Below are positions 26,398-35,971 of a stretch of DNA of 64,000 nucleotides, piece by piece. The notes beneath the pieces were generated by a model. That model was not told the origin of the DNA, did no database searches, and saw only the letters and a program-made list of their open reading frames with translations. Where the stretch lies: contig JAJDEJ010000134.1 in the NCBI GenBank assembly GCA_029259815.1, positions 1 to 64,000 of the forward strand, in the 5' to 3' direction. This DNA comes from Planctomycetaceae bacterium (GTDB taxonomy: Bacteria; Planctomycetota; Planctomycetia; Planctomycetales; Planctomycetaceae). Made by a program: the position numbers and the translations under genes. The number at the start of each line of letters is the position of its first letter. The stretch's first letter is position 1.

Positions 26398-27567
26398 CTA
26401 CGATGGCTGCCAGATCGAGACCGCGACGTGTTGCTGTGGATGCTCGGCAGTCGCCCAGTAGTACATCGCGACAAGTTTGCCATCTGGACGTTGAACCATT
26501 CGCACGTAGCCGATATCCGCGTTGAGACCCGTCTCGGAGTCGGGGTCGTCTGGCAGGGCTTGAAAGTCGTCACGGATAATGAACTCCGGCCCCCAGGTCT
26601 CACCGCCGTCGCTGCTGTAGCGGGCACGAATCTCGGCGACGTGGCGATCACCATACGCACAGCACAGCCGACCGTCCTGCAACTTGACGAGAGCAGGCGG
26701 ATTCGAGTGCGTTGGCATCACCTTCACCGTGCTGAGGAACTCCCACGTGCGACAGCCGTCCGACGAGCGATAGGCATCAATCGTGTCGGGCTCGTCGCTG
26801 CCCCGGTTGATCTTGCGGAAGGCACAGACAAACTCGTCATCGGCCAACTGGACCGTCTGACTCATGATGGCACTTGACTTCTCGAACGCCGGCGTCACCC
26901 ACGAAATGAACTCAAACGACTGCCCGCCATCCGTTGTCTGCACACAAGCAATTCTCTTCAGATTGTGTGGCGGCTTGAGTGTCGAGATGAAGATCAGACA
27001 CGATTGCGGCCCCTGCACGATGTAGTCCGTCCGTGGCGAGAGGGCATGCCCGCGAAGATCAGGATGCTCGGTCAACCCGTGCAGCGGATGTGGGCCGAGC
27101 CAGTTCTGTCCCCGGTCGAGTGAGTAAAAAAATCCGCCTTCCGGATCCTCATTGCCATGATACCCCTCCGCGAAGACCCGCATGGCAAAGTCCGGGCGCG
27201 TGAAGTTCAACGGATGAGTCAGCCGTGTCTTCCCCTCACCGCGATATTTCTGATGCTCGTTGTCGAGAAACCCCTGCGGGTCAAACATCGTCCACGTCCG
27301 CCCCCCATCCCGGCTCCGAGCCAGCAGACTGTCCTCTCGCCCCGCAATGTTGTGCCCCGGTTTGACAACAAAGTCCCCCTGCGTGAACCCGACCAGGATC
27401 TCCTCCCCCCACTGCCACACCCCATTGTTAGCAGGCCACCCATGAAACCGCCCCTCCTCAATCGCAGCGATCGAATGTTGGATGGACAGGCTCTCGTCGC
27501 CGCCGAAGAGAGTCTGGCCAAGAATGGATGAGACAATCAAAGTCCAAGAGATGATAGAAGGGTTCAA
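26398..27567 (-). CDS. Secreted sialidase/BNR-repeat protein
   Basis: A 389-residue exported protein with a hydrophobic N-terminus (IISWTLIVSSILGQTLFGG) and Asp-box motifs: SRDGGRTWTMF, SLDRGQNW, TTDGGQSF, RSSDGCRTWEF and SSDGGETWGPEF. These define a six-bladed sialidase-like propeller. Planctomycetes carry many such proteins, which probably act on sulfated or sialylated polysaccharides, but the sialidase Arg triad cannot be confirmed by eye. The first codon of the frame is TTG at 27567; no in-frame ATG precedes the signal peptide. It lies 109 bp downstream of the transglutaminase, same strand. Confidence 0.85.
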   Translation of the reverse strand: MNPSIISWTLIVSSILGQTLFGGDESLSIQHSIAAIEEGRFHGWPANNGVWQWGEEILVGFTQGDFVVKPGHNIAGREDSLLARSRDGGRTWTMFDPQGFLDNEHQKYRGEGKTRLTHPLNFTRPDFAMRVFAEGYHGNEDPEGGFFYSLDRGQNWLGPHPLHGLTEHPDLRGHALSPRTDYIVQGPQSCLIFISTLKPPHNLKRIACVQTTDGGQSFEFISWVTPAFEKSSAIMSQTVQLADDEFVCAFRKINRGSDEPDTIDAYRSSDGCRTWEFLSTVKVMPTHSNPPALVKLQDGRLCCAYGDRHVAEIRARYSSDGGETWGPEFIIRDDFQALPDDPDSETGLNADIGYVRMVQRPDGKLVAMYYWATAEHPQQHVAVSIWQPS

Positions 27568-27676
27568 TCGAGATGGCCTTGTCGCTTGATGATGCAGAGA
27601 AGAGGGTGAGGTGTCATGAACTTAAATACACCGTCCGTCATCAGTGCGGGTTCCGATACGGTGCAACGGTACTTCG

Positions 27677-28483
27677 TTACTTGCCTGATTGCGGAGGCTC
27701 TGACATTTGCTCCACGGACACCTGCATGCTCAGCAGTTCCACAGGGTCGCCGAACTGAGTATAGATGGCGACGTCAGCAGCGTCTCGACCATAGGCGATC
27801 GCGATGCGGCCACCGTCGAGGCTGAGCTGGGTCGGGTCGAACGTGTACCAACGGTTGCCCACGTAGGCTTCAAACCACGCATGCAGGTCCATCGGTACCA
27901 GCGTCTCCAAATAGCCGACCACCATGCGAGCCGGGATTGACAGCGCACGACAACAGGCAATCCCCAAATGGGCCATGTCACGACACACGCCTTTGCCTTG
28001 CTCGTTGACCTCGCACGCACTGATGATCTGCTGGCCATCGCCCGGCGTATAGGCAATTGCATTGCGGACGTAATTGACAATGGCCGCACACTGATCGTAC
28101 CCCGGTGCCACACCCTCCGTGATGGACGACGCTAACTCGACACAACGATCCGACTCACAAAATCGACTCGGCAACAGAAAGGGCAAGGTTTCCTCCGGCA
28201 GGTGCTGCACTTCAATGAAGAACGCCCCCGGTGCTGCATCTGAAGCGTCAGACGCCTCGACATCAACCGATGTCTGAATAGAAAACGATCCCGAGGGGGC
28301 AACCAAACGTTGACACAAGTTGCCAAACGGATCAGTCAACTCAACCGCCTGCACACTGGGTGTCAGCACGTACTGCTCCCGCGCCACCCACTGCTGAGCC
28401 CCACTCCGCGGCCGCAACATCAGCAGAAACGGCGTGGAGACGGGGATGTCGAATTGCAGTGTGCAGGAGGCGTGGAGCCACAT
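27677..28483 (-). CDS. Transglutaminase-like protein
   Basis: A 268-residue protein with an N-terminal beta domain and a transglutaminase-like core. The catalytic triad is visible: Cys167 in [12 protein letters not shown], His201 in [11 protein letters not shown], and Asp216 in YTFDPTQL. This is the arrangement of bacterial transglutaminase/protease homologues, often acting as peptidases or amidases in the cytoplasm. No signal peptide is seen. The gene is divergent from the gamma-glutamyltransferase gene with 99 bp between starts. Its C-terminal 34 residues are duplicated beside the Na/Pi symporter at 24159-24262. Confidence 0.92.
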   Translation of the reverse strand: MWLHASCTLQFDIPVSTPFLLMLRPRSGAQQWVAREQYVLTPSVQAVELTDPFGNLCQRLVAPSGSFSIQTSVDVEASDASDAAPGAFFIEVQHLPEETLPFLLPSRFCESDRCVELASSITEGVAPGYDQCAAIVNYVRNAIAYTPGDGQQIISACEVNEQGKGVCRDMAHLGIACCRALSIPARMVVGYLETLVPMDLHAWFEAYVGNRWYTFDPTQLSLDGGRIAIAYGRDAADVAIYTQFGDPVELLSMQVSVEQMSEPPQSGK

Positions 28484-28582
28484 TGATCATTCCAAAGTCG
28501 GAGGAGGTCCGGGTTGTTCTCGTCATTCTGACGGGGCCACCCTGAACTTTCTTGATATTATGGCCTGCAAGGAGGTGAGGAG

Positions 28583-30331
28583 ATGCGAATTCATCAGTTT
28601 ACTCATTACTTGATAGCAATGCTTGTCCCGGCTTGTGTGATTGCGACGTGTGCTGCGGACGAAGCATCATCTGAGGCGAGCAGGCGTCATCAGTTCCCCA
28701 ACGCTTGTGTTGCTGCCGATCATCCGTTGGCCAGTGAGGCGGGGACTGAGATGTTACGGCGTGGGGGGAATGTCGTCGATGCGGCGGTGGCGACGGCGTT
28801 TGCTTTGTCGGTCGTACGACCGCAGAGTTGTGGGATTGGAGGCGGTGGGTTTCTGGTTTACTGGGACGCAGCGAAAGGGCAAGCCGTCGCCATTGACTAT
28901 CGGGAGCGGGCACCGGCAGCCGCGAGTCGGGAGATGTATCTCGGTGAAGATGGGAAGTCGGTTGATTCGTTGTTGAGTCAGATCGGGGGACTCGCGGTCG
29001 CCGTGCCGGGAGAGGTGGCCGGGTTGTGTTGGGTGTTGGAGGAGTATGGCACGCTGCCGCGCGAGGTCGTGTTGGGGCCGGCGATTCGTTTGGCACGCAA
29101 TGGGTACGTGGTTGATCAGACGATCATCGACGTGCAAGAGGAGGTACTGGCGGACTTTGCGAGGCATCCGGAGTATGCCAAGAAGTATGCGGCGTTGATG
29201 GAGTTGTATCTCAATGGAGGCGAGCCGTTCGCAAAAGGGGATCGGTTTCATTCGCCATTGGGGCACGTGCTGGAGTTGATCGCGGAGCAGGGAGCGGCGG
29301 GATTCCATCAGGGGCCGGTGGCGAAGGCGATTGTCGAGGAAGTAGCGAAGCAGGGCGGGATCATGACGGTCGAGGACCTGTCATCACAGCGACCAGTCGT
29401 GCGGGAGCCCGTGCGGGGGACGTTCGACGAGTACGAGGTGATCTCGATGCCGCCGCCATCGAGTGGGGGCATCGCCCTGATCGAAACGCTGAACATCCTG
29501 ACGGCTTACGAGCGAGAGCATCCGCAGCAGTCACTCACGCGGCTCGGTCACAACAACCCGCGAACCGTGCATCTTGTGACTGAGGTGCTCAAGCATGCGT
29601 TTGCGGACCGAGCTGAGTATCTGGGCGACACAGACTTCGCGGACGTCCCCGTCGCGAGGCTGCTCGACCCGGCGTACGCCTCACGACTCGCGACGAAGAT
29701 CGACCCGGACCGCACGCAGCCGCTCGATGCATATGGACGTTTCGACCCGGTTGAAGATGGCGGCACGAGTCACTTTTGTGTCATCGACCGTGACGGAAAC
29801 GCGGTCGCGTGCACCGAGACGATCAACACATTCTTTGGCAGTTACGTCGTCGAGCCGACGTACGGGATCGTGCTCAATAACGAGATGGACGACTTCGCCG
29901 CCGTGCCGGGGCAGCCGAACGCGTTCGGGTTGATTCAAAGCGAAGCGAACGCCGTCGCTCCGGGGAAGAAGCCTTTGTCGAGCATGTCACCGACGATTCT
30001 GGTGCAGGATGGCAAGGCGACGTTGGTCGCGGGTGCTTCTGGTGGTCCTCGGATCATCACGGCGACGCTGCAGGTGTTGCTCAATGTGACGCGATTCGGA
30101 CAGACGGTCGAGAAGGCGGTGACGTCGCCCCGGTTTCATCACCATTGGCTGCGCGAGATGTTGTTCGTCGAGCCGGAGTTATTGCCGTCGGTGAAGACTC
30201 CGTTGGAGGAGCGCGGGCACATGGTCACGCATCGGGAGAAGTTGGCAGCAACGCAGGCGGCAAGTCGCACGGCTGCAGGAGTCAGCGGTGCGAGCGACCC
30301 TCGCAAGGGAGGAAGGCCTGCGGGTCATTGA
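28583..30331 (+). CDS. ggt: Gamma-glutamyltransferase
   Basis: Periplasmic N-terminal-nucleophile enzyme that cleaves glutathione and other gamma-glutamyl compounds. The 582-residue preprotein has a signal peptide (MRIHQFTHYLIAMLVPACV), CVAADHPLASEAG, the IGGGGFLVYW motif, and the autoprocessing site with Thr395 in DGGTSHFCVIDRDGNAVA. GASGGPRIITATLQVLLN follows in the small subunit. AAGGAGGTG at 28569-28577 is a strong ribosome site for the ATG at 28583. The stop TGA (30329-30331) is also the first three bases of repeat copy B, which fills the gap to the next, convergent gene. Confidence 0.95.
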   Translation: MRIHQFTHYLIAMLVPACVIATCAADEASSEASRRHQFPNACVAADHPLASEAGTEMLRRGGNVVDAAVATAFALSVVRPQSCGIGGGGFLVYWDAAKGQAVAIDYRERAPAAASREMYLGEDGKSVDSLLSQIGGLAVAVPGEVAGLCWVLEEYGTLPREVVLGPAIRLARNGYVVDQTIIDVQEEVLADFARHPEYAKKYAALMELYLNGGEPFAKGDRFHSPLGHVLELIAEQGAAGFHQGPVAKAIVEEVAKQGGIMTVEDLSSQRPVVREPVRGTFDEYEVISMPPPSSGGIALIETLNILTAYEREHPQQSLTRLGHNNPRTVHLVTEVLKHAFADRAEYLGDTDFADVPVARLLDPAYASRLATKIDPDRTQPLDAYGRFDPVEDGGTSHFCVIDRDGNAVACTETINTFFGSYVVEPTYGIVLNNEMDDFAAVPGQPNAFGLIQSEANAVAPGKKPLSSMSPTILVQDGKATLVAGASGGPRIITATLQVLLNVTRFGQTVEKAVTSPRFHHHWLREMLFVEPELLPSVKTPLEERGHMVTHREKLAATQAASRTAAGVSGASDPRKGGRPAGH

Positions 30332-30707
30332 AAGTAGCCGTCACGCTCCGAGGTTGTGAAGCGATTGCCTTTGAGGCTTTGAATTGAGGGATGGGGAGGT
30401 TTTGTTGCCGCGAAGCCGTCGTCGAATGCTGGTGGCGGGGTGGTCGTTGATGGTTCCAGGGTGAGCGGCGGTCGCTCGTGGTCGCGAACTGCACGTTGTC
30501 CGCCGGTCGAAAGCCGCCGTCGGCCATCTTCATGCACTCGCGATCTCTGAGTAGCGCCTCAGCCTCACCCCGTCCAGTCTCCACGCAGAGTGAGTTGAGA
30601 CTTTCACAACCTCTCCGCGTGCTAAGCGGATACAGGGCGGACTCACGACATGCTTGTTCCCGTGCGAGCGATAGTGACATCACGGCGGAGCGTGATGACT
30701 ACTTTCA
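30329..30707. repeat. Inverted-repeat element, GTAGYCATCACGCTCC family, copy B
   Basis: This element fills the whole gap between the convergent ggt and DUF1501 genes. Its left end (TGAAAGTAGCCGTCACGCTC, 30329-30348) and right end (minus strand TGAAAGTAGTCATCACGCTC, 30707-30688) are inverted copies. Each begins with the stop codon of the adjacent gene. The inside also contains CTCCGCGTG followed by AGCGGAT at about 30614-30631, a further internal unit, and a second inverted pair (GGTTGTGAA at about 30352-30360 with about 30600-30608). No coding function is seen in the 370 bp. Confidence 0.8.
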
Positions 30708-32045
30708 GACCAACTCGGGCATGGGGCCGTATTGGTTGTGGTCGACGAGGAACTGTGGGCGGCCCTGGAAGTCGCGGAGCGTCGTCGACTCGACGTCGAT
30801 GCCGAGGGACTTGTACAGCGTGGCGAAGACTTCCTCAAAGTGCACCGGTCGCTGCGTCGCGTACTCACCCAGACGATTGGTCGCTCCGATCACTTGACCG
30901 TGCCGCATGCCGCCGCCTGCGAGCATGGCACAGGAGACGCGAGGCCAGTGGTCGCGGCCCGCGTTAGCGTTGATCTTTGGAGTGCGACCGAACTCACCCC
31001 AGACGATGACCGGAATATCATCGAGCATGCCCCGGTGTTCGAGGTCTTCGATGAGGGCACTGACGGCCTGATCGAGCATCGGGAAGTCCTGACGACCGCG
31101 ATTGAAGTTACCGCCATGCCAGTCCCAGCGACTGAACGAGAGTGACACGCACCGCACGCCTGCTTCGATCAGACGCCGCGCGACAAGGAAGTTGGTGAGG
31201 AGTCGGGTGCTGCCGTCTGACTGCAACCTGTCCTCGCCTCGACCGTAGCGTTCGATGAGGACAGGGTCTTCCTTCTCGACATCGAGGGCATCAGCGAGCT
31301 TGCTGGAGGTGAGAATTCCGAATGCCTGTTGGTTGAAGGTATCGAGACCTTCCATCATGCCGCTGTCGTCTGTGTCCTTTCGGAAGCGGTCCAATGCTCC
31401 CAGCACGGACTTGCGATCCTGCAGACGATCAAGCGTCACACCGTTAAGGACCATGTCCTCTTTGCCATCACCGTGTGGAGTGAATGGTGCATGCGAGACA
31501 CCGAGGAAGCCCGGAGGACCGTTGTCGCCCCAGGGTTTGTGCCCGCACTTGGGTGAGAGTCCCACGTAAGGCGGCACGGCAGGGTCACGCGAACCATACA
31601 GCTTGGAGAGCACCGACCCCATTGCAGGCCAGCCACCTTGTGGCTGGTTGCGATGAGTGCGACCGGTCAAGCACTGGAACGAATAGTGCGACCCTGTCGC
31701 CCCCACGATGGAGCGGATGAACGTCAGCTTATCCGCCATACCCGCCAGTCGTGGGAACTCTTCGCAGATCTCGATGCCGGGGACTTTGGTCGCGATCGGA
31801 TGGAACTCGCCGCGGATCTCGCTGGGCGCGTCCATCTTGAGATCCCACATATCCTGATGGGGCGGTCCACCAGGCAGGAAGATCATAATAATTCCCTTGT
31901 TGTTCGAGCCCACACCGCTCGCCTGCTCGGCTTGCAGCAGTTGGGGCATCGACATCCCCCCCATCGCCAATCCACCGATCTGTAGAAATGATCGGCGCGA
32001 AAGGTTGTCGCACATCGACAAACGATTACCGAGAATGGTCAACAT
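30705..32045 (-). CDS. DUF1501 exported protein, first copy
   Basis: A 446-residue sulfatase-like protein of DUF1501, abundant in planctomycetes. The N-terminus carries a Tat-type signal ([19 protein letters not shown] at residues 16-17). Later blocks [43 protein letters not shown] and [14 protein letters not shown] match the alkaline-phosphatase-like fold. Its physiological substrate is unknown. The ATG at 32045 is preferred over 32102. The stop codon coincides with the end of repeat copy B. Unlike copies elsewhere it has no adjacent PSD1/DUF1553 partner. Confidence 0.92.
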   Translation of the reverse strand: MLTILGNRLSMCDNLSRRSFLQIGGLAMGGMSMPQLLQAEQASGVGSNNKGIIMIFLPGGPPHQDMWDLKMDAPSEIRGEFHPIATKVPGIEICEEFPRLAGMADKLTFIRSIVGATGSHYSFQCLTGRTHRNQPQGGWPAMGSVLSKLYGSRDPAVPPYVGLSPKCGHKPWGDNGPPGFLGVSHAPFTPHGDGKEDMVLNGVTLDRLQDRKSVLGALDRFRKDTDDSGMMEGLDTFNQQAFGILTSSKLADALDVEKEDPVLIERYGRGEDRLQSDGSTRLLTNFLVARRLIEAGVRCVSLSFSRWDWHGGNFNRGRQDFPMLDQAVSALIEDLEHRGMLDDIPVIVWGEFGRTPKINANAGRDHWPRVSCAMLAGGGMRHGQVIGATNRLGEYATQRPVHFEEVFATLYKSLGIDVESTTLRDFQGRPQFLVDHNQYGPMPELV

Positions 32046-32426
32046 GGCGTGTCTCCATCGTGGAGCAATGGGGGCGGGAGTCGACAGGGGATATCGACGC
32101 AATAGGTGAGCAATTCTCTCATCGGCCAGTTGGCCAACTCCAAATCATGATACTCCCAATGGTTATAGATTGTCAACTTTTGTCGATTGCGAGCGATGCA
32201 CGAAGTGACGTCATTCGCGGAGGTGGTAGAACACGGATGACTCGGATCGGGCAGATTGTCGCGGATGGACCAGTGGCAACTGACGGCTTCGATGGGGACG
32301 ATTGGACAAGTGAACGTTGCGAGAGCGTGAATTCTTGGAACACTAATCGCCACATATTCTCGCTAATCATTCTCCCTGAAACGACGTCCAGTCTCCATTC
32401 AATGATGAGTGAGAATTAGTGTTCCT
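32046..32426. other. 381-bp spacer with an inverted repeat
   Basis: The spacer lies between the DUF1501 start and the stop of the DNA methyltransferase gene. GGAACACTAAT (32337-32347) pairs perfectly with ATTAGTGTTCC (32415-32425), and the pairing continues imperfectly inward. The right arm ends 1 bp from the methyltransferase stop codon. No gene is evident. The promoter of DUF1501 should lie within the 32050-32300 part, but no convincing box was found. Confidence 0.55.
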
Positions 32427-34223
32427 TCATTTCAGGTGACCAAGGAGAGCATCGATCTCGTTTTCGATCGATGCGTGTTCTTGTTCCGGTGCCGACTGTC
32501 GTCGGTGACACAGGTCAGTCAAACGATCTGATGTCTGTTCTGACAAGCCTGGGAGTGGGAAGTCTCGAAGGACGGTGCCGCTGATATCCAGAGCGATGCC
32601 TCGCCGTTTGGCGTTCCCATTGAACCAGTCCTCTGCCCACTGTGAGTTGAGCATAGCCGTGAGTGCCGGCAGCGACATCGCAGACGTGTCCGTCGACTGC
32701 ACCACATTGACTGAGAAGCCCACGTAGGTCGGCGTCTCGGCATAGACGAACTGCGGTCGACGTCCCATCTGCACAGCGAGGATGCGCGGCTGGCGAAACA
32801 ACCACTCTTCGCGCGGCCAGTGCAAGTGCCACCACCGAATGAGGTCTCGTTGCACCTCACGACGACGTTCGAGGATGGGACGAACGCAGTCGAGATGGCG
32901 GGCGATGTTGGGCAGCGAAAAGAGATCCGGCGCTGTCTGCCGGGTCAGATACAGAATCCAATGCGTCGGCTCCACTGGCAACGAGTAGCGGCCGATCGAC
33001 CGTGTGACGAAGTACGGGCAAAGCAGGGCACGTTCATCGTCGGTCAGATTGAGATCGGCAACCTCAGCTGAGGTGAGCACGAACACCCCGCTGCCGACGT
33101 CGAGGGGAATTGGAAGTTCTGCCGCCATCTTCCGGGTGACGAACGGCGGGTTTTCGGCGATCCCTTGTCGTACTGTGAAGGCATCGGCAACTCGCAGGAC
33201 GTTATCACTGCTCGTCACGTTCGGGCGGGGACTGATCTGCAATCGTCCTCGATCAAACAGTGATGCTTGCGGTCGACGCCACTCCTGCACCCCGATGGGT
33301 GGAGTGTCGGCAGCCTCCGTCGAGCCGGTCAATTGCTCGAGCGCGCCGAGTGCATCCGTGCAGCGAGTCAGATCGAAGATTCGACACTCATCGGCTGATG
33401 TGTGCTTTTGGACCTGCAGAATCATGTGCCGTCCGGTGACCCCCTTGAACAATGGGGTCTCTCCCAAAAGGACCAGTTGCTGGACGGTGGTCTCGGCGAC
33501 GAGGCGTTCGATGAGCGGCCGCGCACTGATGGCGGAGGTCCAGTAGCTATTGACGATGAAGCACAACACACCGCCCGGTCGCAGCAGGTCGAGTCCGCGA
33601 TGAAAGAAGTAGTGCCACAGGTCCATCCGTGGCTGTCGATAGCAGCGGCCCAGTTCGGTGTCCGCTAGCTTGTCAAACAATGGCTTCGCGTTCTTCTCTC
33701 GAACATAAGGGGGGTTGCCAATGACGAGATCGAACCCGCCCCGCTCCGCGATACGCGGGAACGCATCTTGCCAAATGACGCCTTCCGTCCCCAGATCTTT
33801 CCGTGCCGGTCCAGATCCAGCGAAGTCCGGGCCAGAGAGAGCGTCTGCTCGAAGGAACCGGGCATCGAGCGCCTCACTCAGTCGTGGTTCAAAATCTCCT
33901 TCTCCAGCGACATGCTGTTCAAGTCTGCGACGAAGCTGTGACACAGCGCATGGGTCGATGTCGACGCCATAAAGATGCCGGTCGATGAGATCGATCGGCG
34001 AAAGCTGATCCGATCGCTGCCGCAGCTCTTCCATTGCTGCAACGACGAACGCACCGTCTCCACACGCCGGATCGAGAATCGAGACCGGGTCGTGTTCGTC
34101 GCCCACCCGAGAGGCGAGTGGTCCCGTCAGACACGAACCGAGCATGAACCTCACGATCGGTGCGGGTGTGTAGTGTGCGCCCCATTGACGCGGGTGATCG
34201 ACTAATGATGAGGTGACGGTCAT
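32427..34223 (-). CDS. Eco57I/TaqI-like adenine-specific DNA methyltransferase
   Basis: A 598-residue N6-adenine methyltransferase of the TaqI/Eco57I type. Motif X precedes the SAM site (GAHYTPAPIVRFML), motif I is LDPACGDGAFVVAAME (Asp51), and motif IV is IGNPPYVREKNAK (Asn170-Tyr173). DPCAVSQLRRR follows motif II. The C-terminal 250 residues resemble a target-recognition domain, with WILYLTR and GISVNVVQ-like blocks. No PD-(D/E)xK nuclease domain is fused and no restriction gene is adjacent. The ATG at 34223 fits a start 11 bp after the UbiA stop; the longer frame is read-through of UbiA. It may be an orphan modification enzyme or the remains of a type IIG system. Confidence 0.9.
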   Translation of the reverse strand: MTVTSSLVDHPRQWGAHYTPAPIVRFMLGSCLTGPLASRVGDEHDPVSILDPACGDGAFVVAAMEELRQRSDQLSPIDLIDRHLYGVDIDPCAVSQLRRRLEQHVAGEGDFEPRLSEALDARFLRADALSGPDFAGSGPARKDLGTEGVIWQDAFPRIAERGGFDLVIGNPPYVREKNAKPLFDKLADTELGRCYRQPRMDLWHYFFHRGLDLLRPGGVLCFIVNSYWTSAISARPLIERLVAETTVQQLVLLGETPLFKGVTGRHMILQVQKHTSADECRIFDLTRCTDALGALEQLTGSTEAADTPPIGVQEWRRPQASLFDRGRLQISPRPNVTSSDNVLRVADAFTVRQGIAENPPFVTRKMAAELPIPLDVGSGVFVLTSAEVADLNLTDDERALLCPYFVTRSIGRYSLPVEPTHWILYLTRQTAPDLFSLPNIARHLDCVRPILERRREVQRDLIRWWHLHWPREEWLFRQPRILAVQMGRRPQFVYAETPTYVGFSVNVVQSTDTSAMSLPALTAMLNSQWAEDWFNGNAKRRGIALDISGTVLRDFPLPGLSEQTSDRLTDLCHRRQSAPEQEHASIENEIDALLGHLK

Positions 34224-34234
34224 CAGGGAATGAC

Positions 34235-35149
34235 TCACGTGAATCGCATCCAGCGGCCCAGCAGCAGGGCGGGGACGATGAGAGCTGCGGTGGCGACGGC
34301 ATACCCCGCTCCGGGTTGTCCGAGCTTGGCGAAGATCAATGTCGCATCCAGCATGATGACCGAGAGCAGCATGGTCTTGATCGCGGTCTGCACTCTTTGG
34401 GGAGACGGGTCTGAGATGGCGACGAGCAAACGCCGATTGATACTGAGACCGATCACTCCCAGGACGAACAACGCGGGCGTGACGGCGGGATTCGGAGCGC
34501 GCGCCACCCAGCCGATGAGGATGGCCAGTCCAAAGTTGACAACACACGTCGCCAGTCCAAGGTGCATGCGATTGCTCTGCCGGGCCTCCGTGCGGGCGAA
34601 CCAGGTGACCCCCACAATGTAGACTCCCAGTCCGACTGCGACCCACAGTTGAGGCCGCCACCACACCTGCTCGAATCGCAGCCAGTCGCTGCTTGCTCCG
34701 AGAATGACGTTCAGGAACCGACACCCGCCCATGGCGACCGGGCCGACGATCGTCCGTTTGAGGCCACCGTCGTAGGCCATGATGCACACGGTCAGCAGAC
34801 CGGCGACAATGAGTGTGTTGCGTCCGACGATCACAGCGCAGATCAGACCTGTTAGCATCAGAGTCGATGCAAACATGACAGCCGTCCCCAGCGAGACGCG
34901 TCCCGATGGAAGCGGCCGGTTCGGTCGTTCGGTCGCGTCCACATTTCTGTCGAACACGTCGTTCCAGACCATGCCTGACAGATACAGACACGCGGAGGTG
35001 CCGAGCAGTAACAGAAAGTCAACCGGCGACTGCTCATGTCCGGAAAGGAACGAGACATGAACGAGCAGATACCCCAGAAAGATATCCGCCAGCGCCGTAA
35101 AGACGGCGGGGAGACGGCAGAGTTGCAGAAAGGGCCGGATCGCTGTCAT
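34235..35149 (-). CDS. UbiA-family prenyltransferase
   Basis: A 304-residue integral membrane protein with about eight to nine helices. The prenyl-diphosphate motif reads VWNDVFDRNVDATERPNRPL, the canonical NDxxDxxxD followed by RPxRP, and a second acidic region includes YDGGLKR. UbiA enzymes attach isoprenoid chains to aromatic rings or other acceptors. The SxGxxxR and TERPNRPLPSG form is close to those in planctomycete and chlorophyll/geranylgeranyl branches, but the acceptor is not decided by sequence. The ATG at 35149 (MTAIRPFLQ) is chosen. It precedes the DNA methyltransferase by 11 bp and may be co-transcribed with it. Confidence 0.88.
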   Translation of the reverse strand: MTAIRPFLQLCRLPAVFTALADIFLGYLLVHVSFLSGHEQSPVDFLLLLGTSACLYLSGMVWNDVFDRNVDATERPNRPLPSGRVSLGTAVMFASTLMLTGLICAVIVGRNTLIVAGLLTVCIMAYDGGLKRTIVGPVAMGGCRFLNVILGASSDWLRFEQVWWRPQLWVAVGLGVYIVGVTWFARTEARQSNRMHLGLATCVVNFGLAILIGWVARAPNPAVTPALFVLGVIGLSINRRLLVAISDPSPQRVQTAIKTMLLSVIMLDATLIFAKLGQPGAGYAVATAALIVPALLLGRWMRFT

Positions 35150-35250
35150 GATGGTGTCAGCCGCAAGACGTTGGAATTGGCAGGAGTCTAGGCAACCATC
35201 CTGTGGCACGCGACCAAGTCATGTTCTCCGCTGTCGAAGGGAGGGGCCTA

Positions 35251-35880
35251 GTGGCACTGGTCGAAGTTGACGTCAAGACGAGCGAGAGTCGTCTGCCGAG
35301 CCCGGTCGAAGAGTTCATCCGTGAAGCGACGCAGCGGATTGACGACTTCACTGAGAACACCAGGCAACAGCCGATTCCGGCTTTCGTGCCGAGCGACTTC
35401 ATCGCTGCCTATTGGGTGCTGGCCGCGATTCAGGAGCAGTCTCTGGCAGTCGGGTCTCTCTTCTGTGAATGGGGCAGCGGGTTCGGCGTCGTCACCTGCC
35501 TGGCTGCACTCCTTGAGTACGAAGCGTATGGGATCGAGATCGAACGCAGTTTGATTGCCGAGGCAGAGTCACTCGCGGTCGACTTTGACATCGCTGCGGA
35601 GTTCGCAGTGGGAAGCTTTGTCCCTGCGGACGCCGACGACATCGCCGTGACACCGGGCGAGGTGGCCTGGCTGGCAACGGAAGGGGCCGACGCGTACGAG
35701 TCCCTGCAAATTGACCTGGACGATTTCGACATCATCTATGCCTACCCGTGGCCGGATGAGGACGACATTCTTGGCGACGTGTTCAACTCATTCGCCGCCG
35801 AAGGGGCACTGCTCGTGACGTACAACGGTCTGGACGACGTCCGTGTACGGCGGAAAGTGCGGAGGAGGAGGCGTCGATGA
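35251..35880 (+). CDS. Rossmann-fold SAM-dependent methyltransferase-like protein
   Basis: A 209-residue protein with a class I methyltransferase nucleotide site: CEWGSGFGVVTCLAALLEYE (motif I), followed by YGIEIERSL (motif II acidic residue) and DFDIIYAYPWPDEDD (motif IV). The start is decided by the ribosome site: AAGGGAGGGG at 35237-35246 precedes the GTG at 35251. Upstream in-frame GTG (35203) and ATG (35221) lack such a site. The last residues (RRRRRR) are a low-complexity basic tail. The substrate is unknown. It is divergent from the UbiA gene and 91 bp ahead of a DUF1501 gene. Confidence 0.75.
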   Translation: MALVEVDVKTSESRLPSPVEEFIREATQRIDDFTENTRQQPIPAFVPSDFIAAYWVLAAIQEQSLAVGSLFCEWGSGFGVVTCLAALLEYEAYGIEIERSLIAEAESLAVDFDIAAEFAVGSFVPADADDIAVTPGEVAWLATEGADAYESLQIDLDDFDIIYAYPWPDEDDILGDVFNSFAAEGALLVTYNGLDDVRVRRKVRRRRRR

Positions 35881-35971
35881 GAGCTGTCGGACGATGACCT
35901 GCTGACGGACGTCTCGTCGACCGCTATGATGGAGATGCGAGGAAACACTCTCGGATTCTGAGGATCGTTTG

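Noticed and set aside
30329-30707. A short gene inside repeat copy B
   Set aside because: Short frames on both strands lie over repeats and lack start sites or known motifs.
32427-34991. An 854-residue methyltransferase protein using the full open frame
   Set aside because: The upstream 256 codons are the UbiA gene read in another frame; the methyltransferase starts at 34223.
35850-35880. A frameshift in the Rossmann methyltransferase tail
   Set aside because: The Arg-rich end looks odd, but the frame is intact and the core motifs are complete; no better frame was found.
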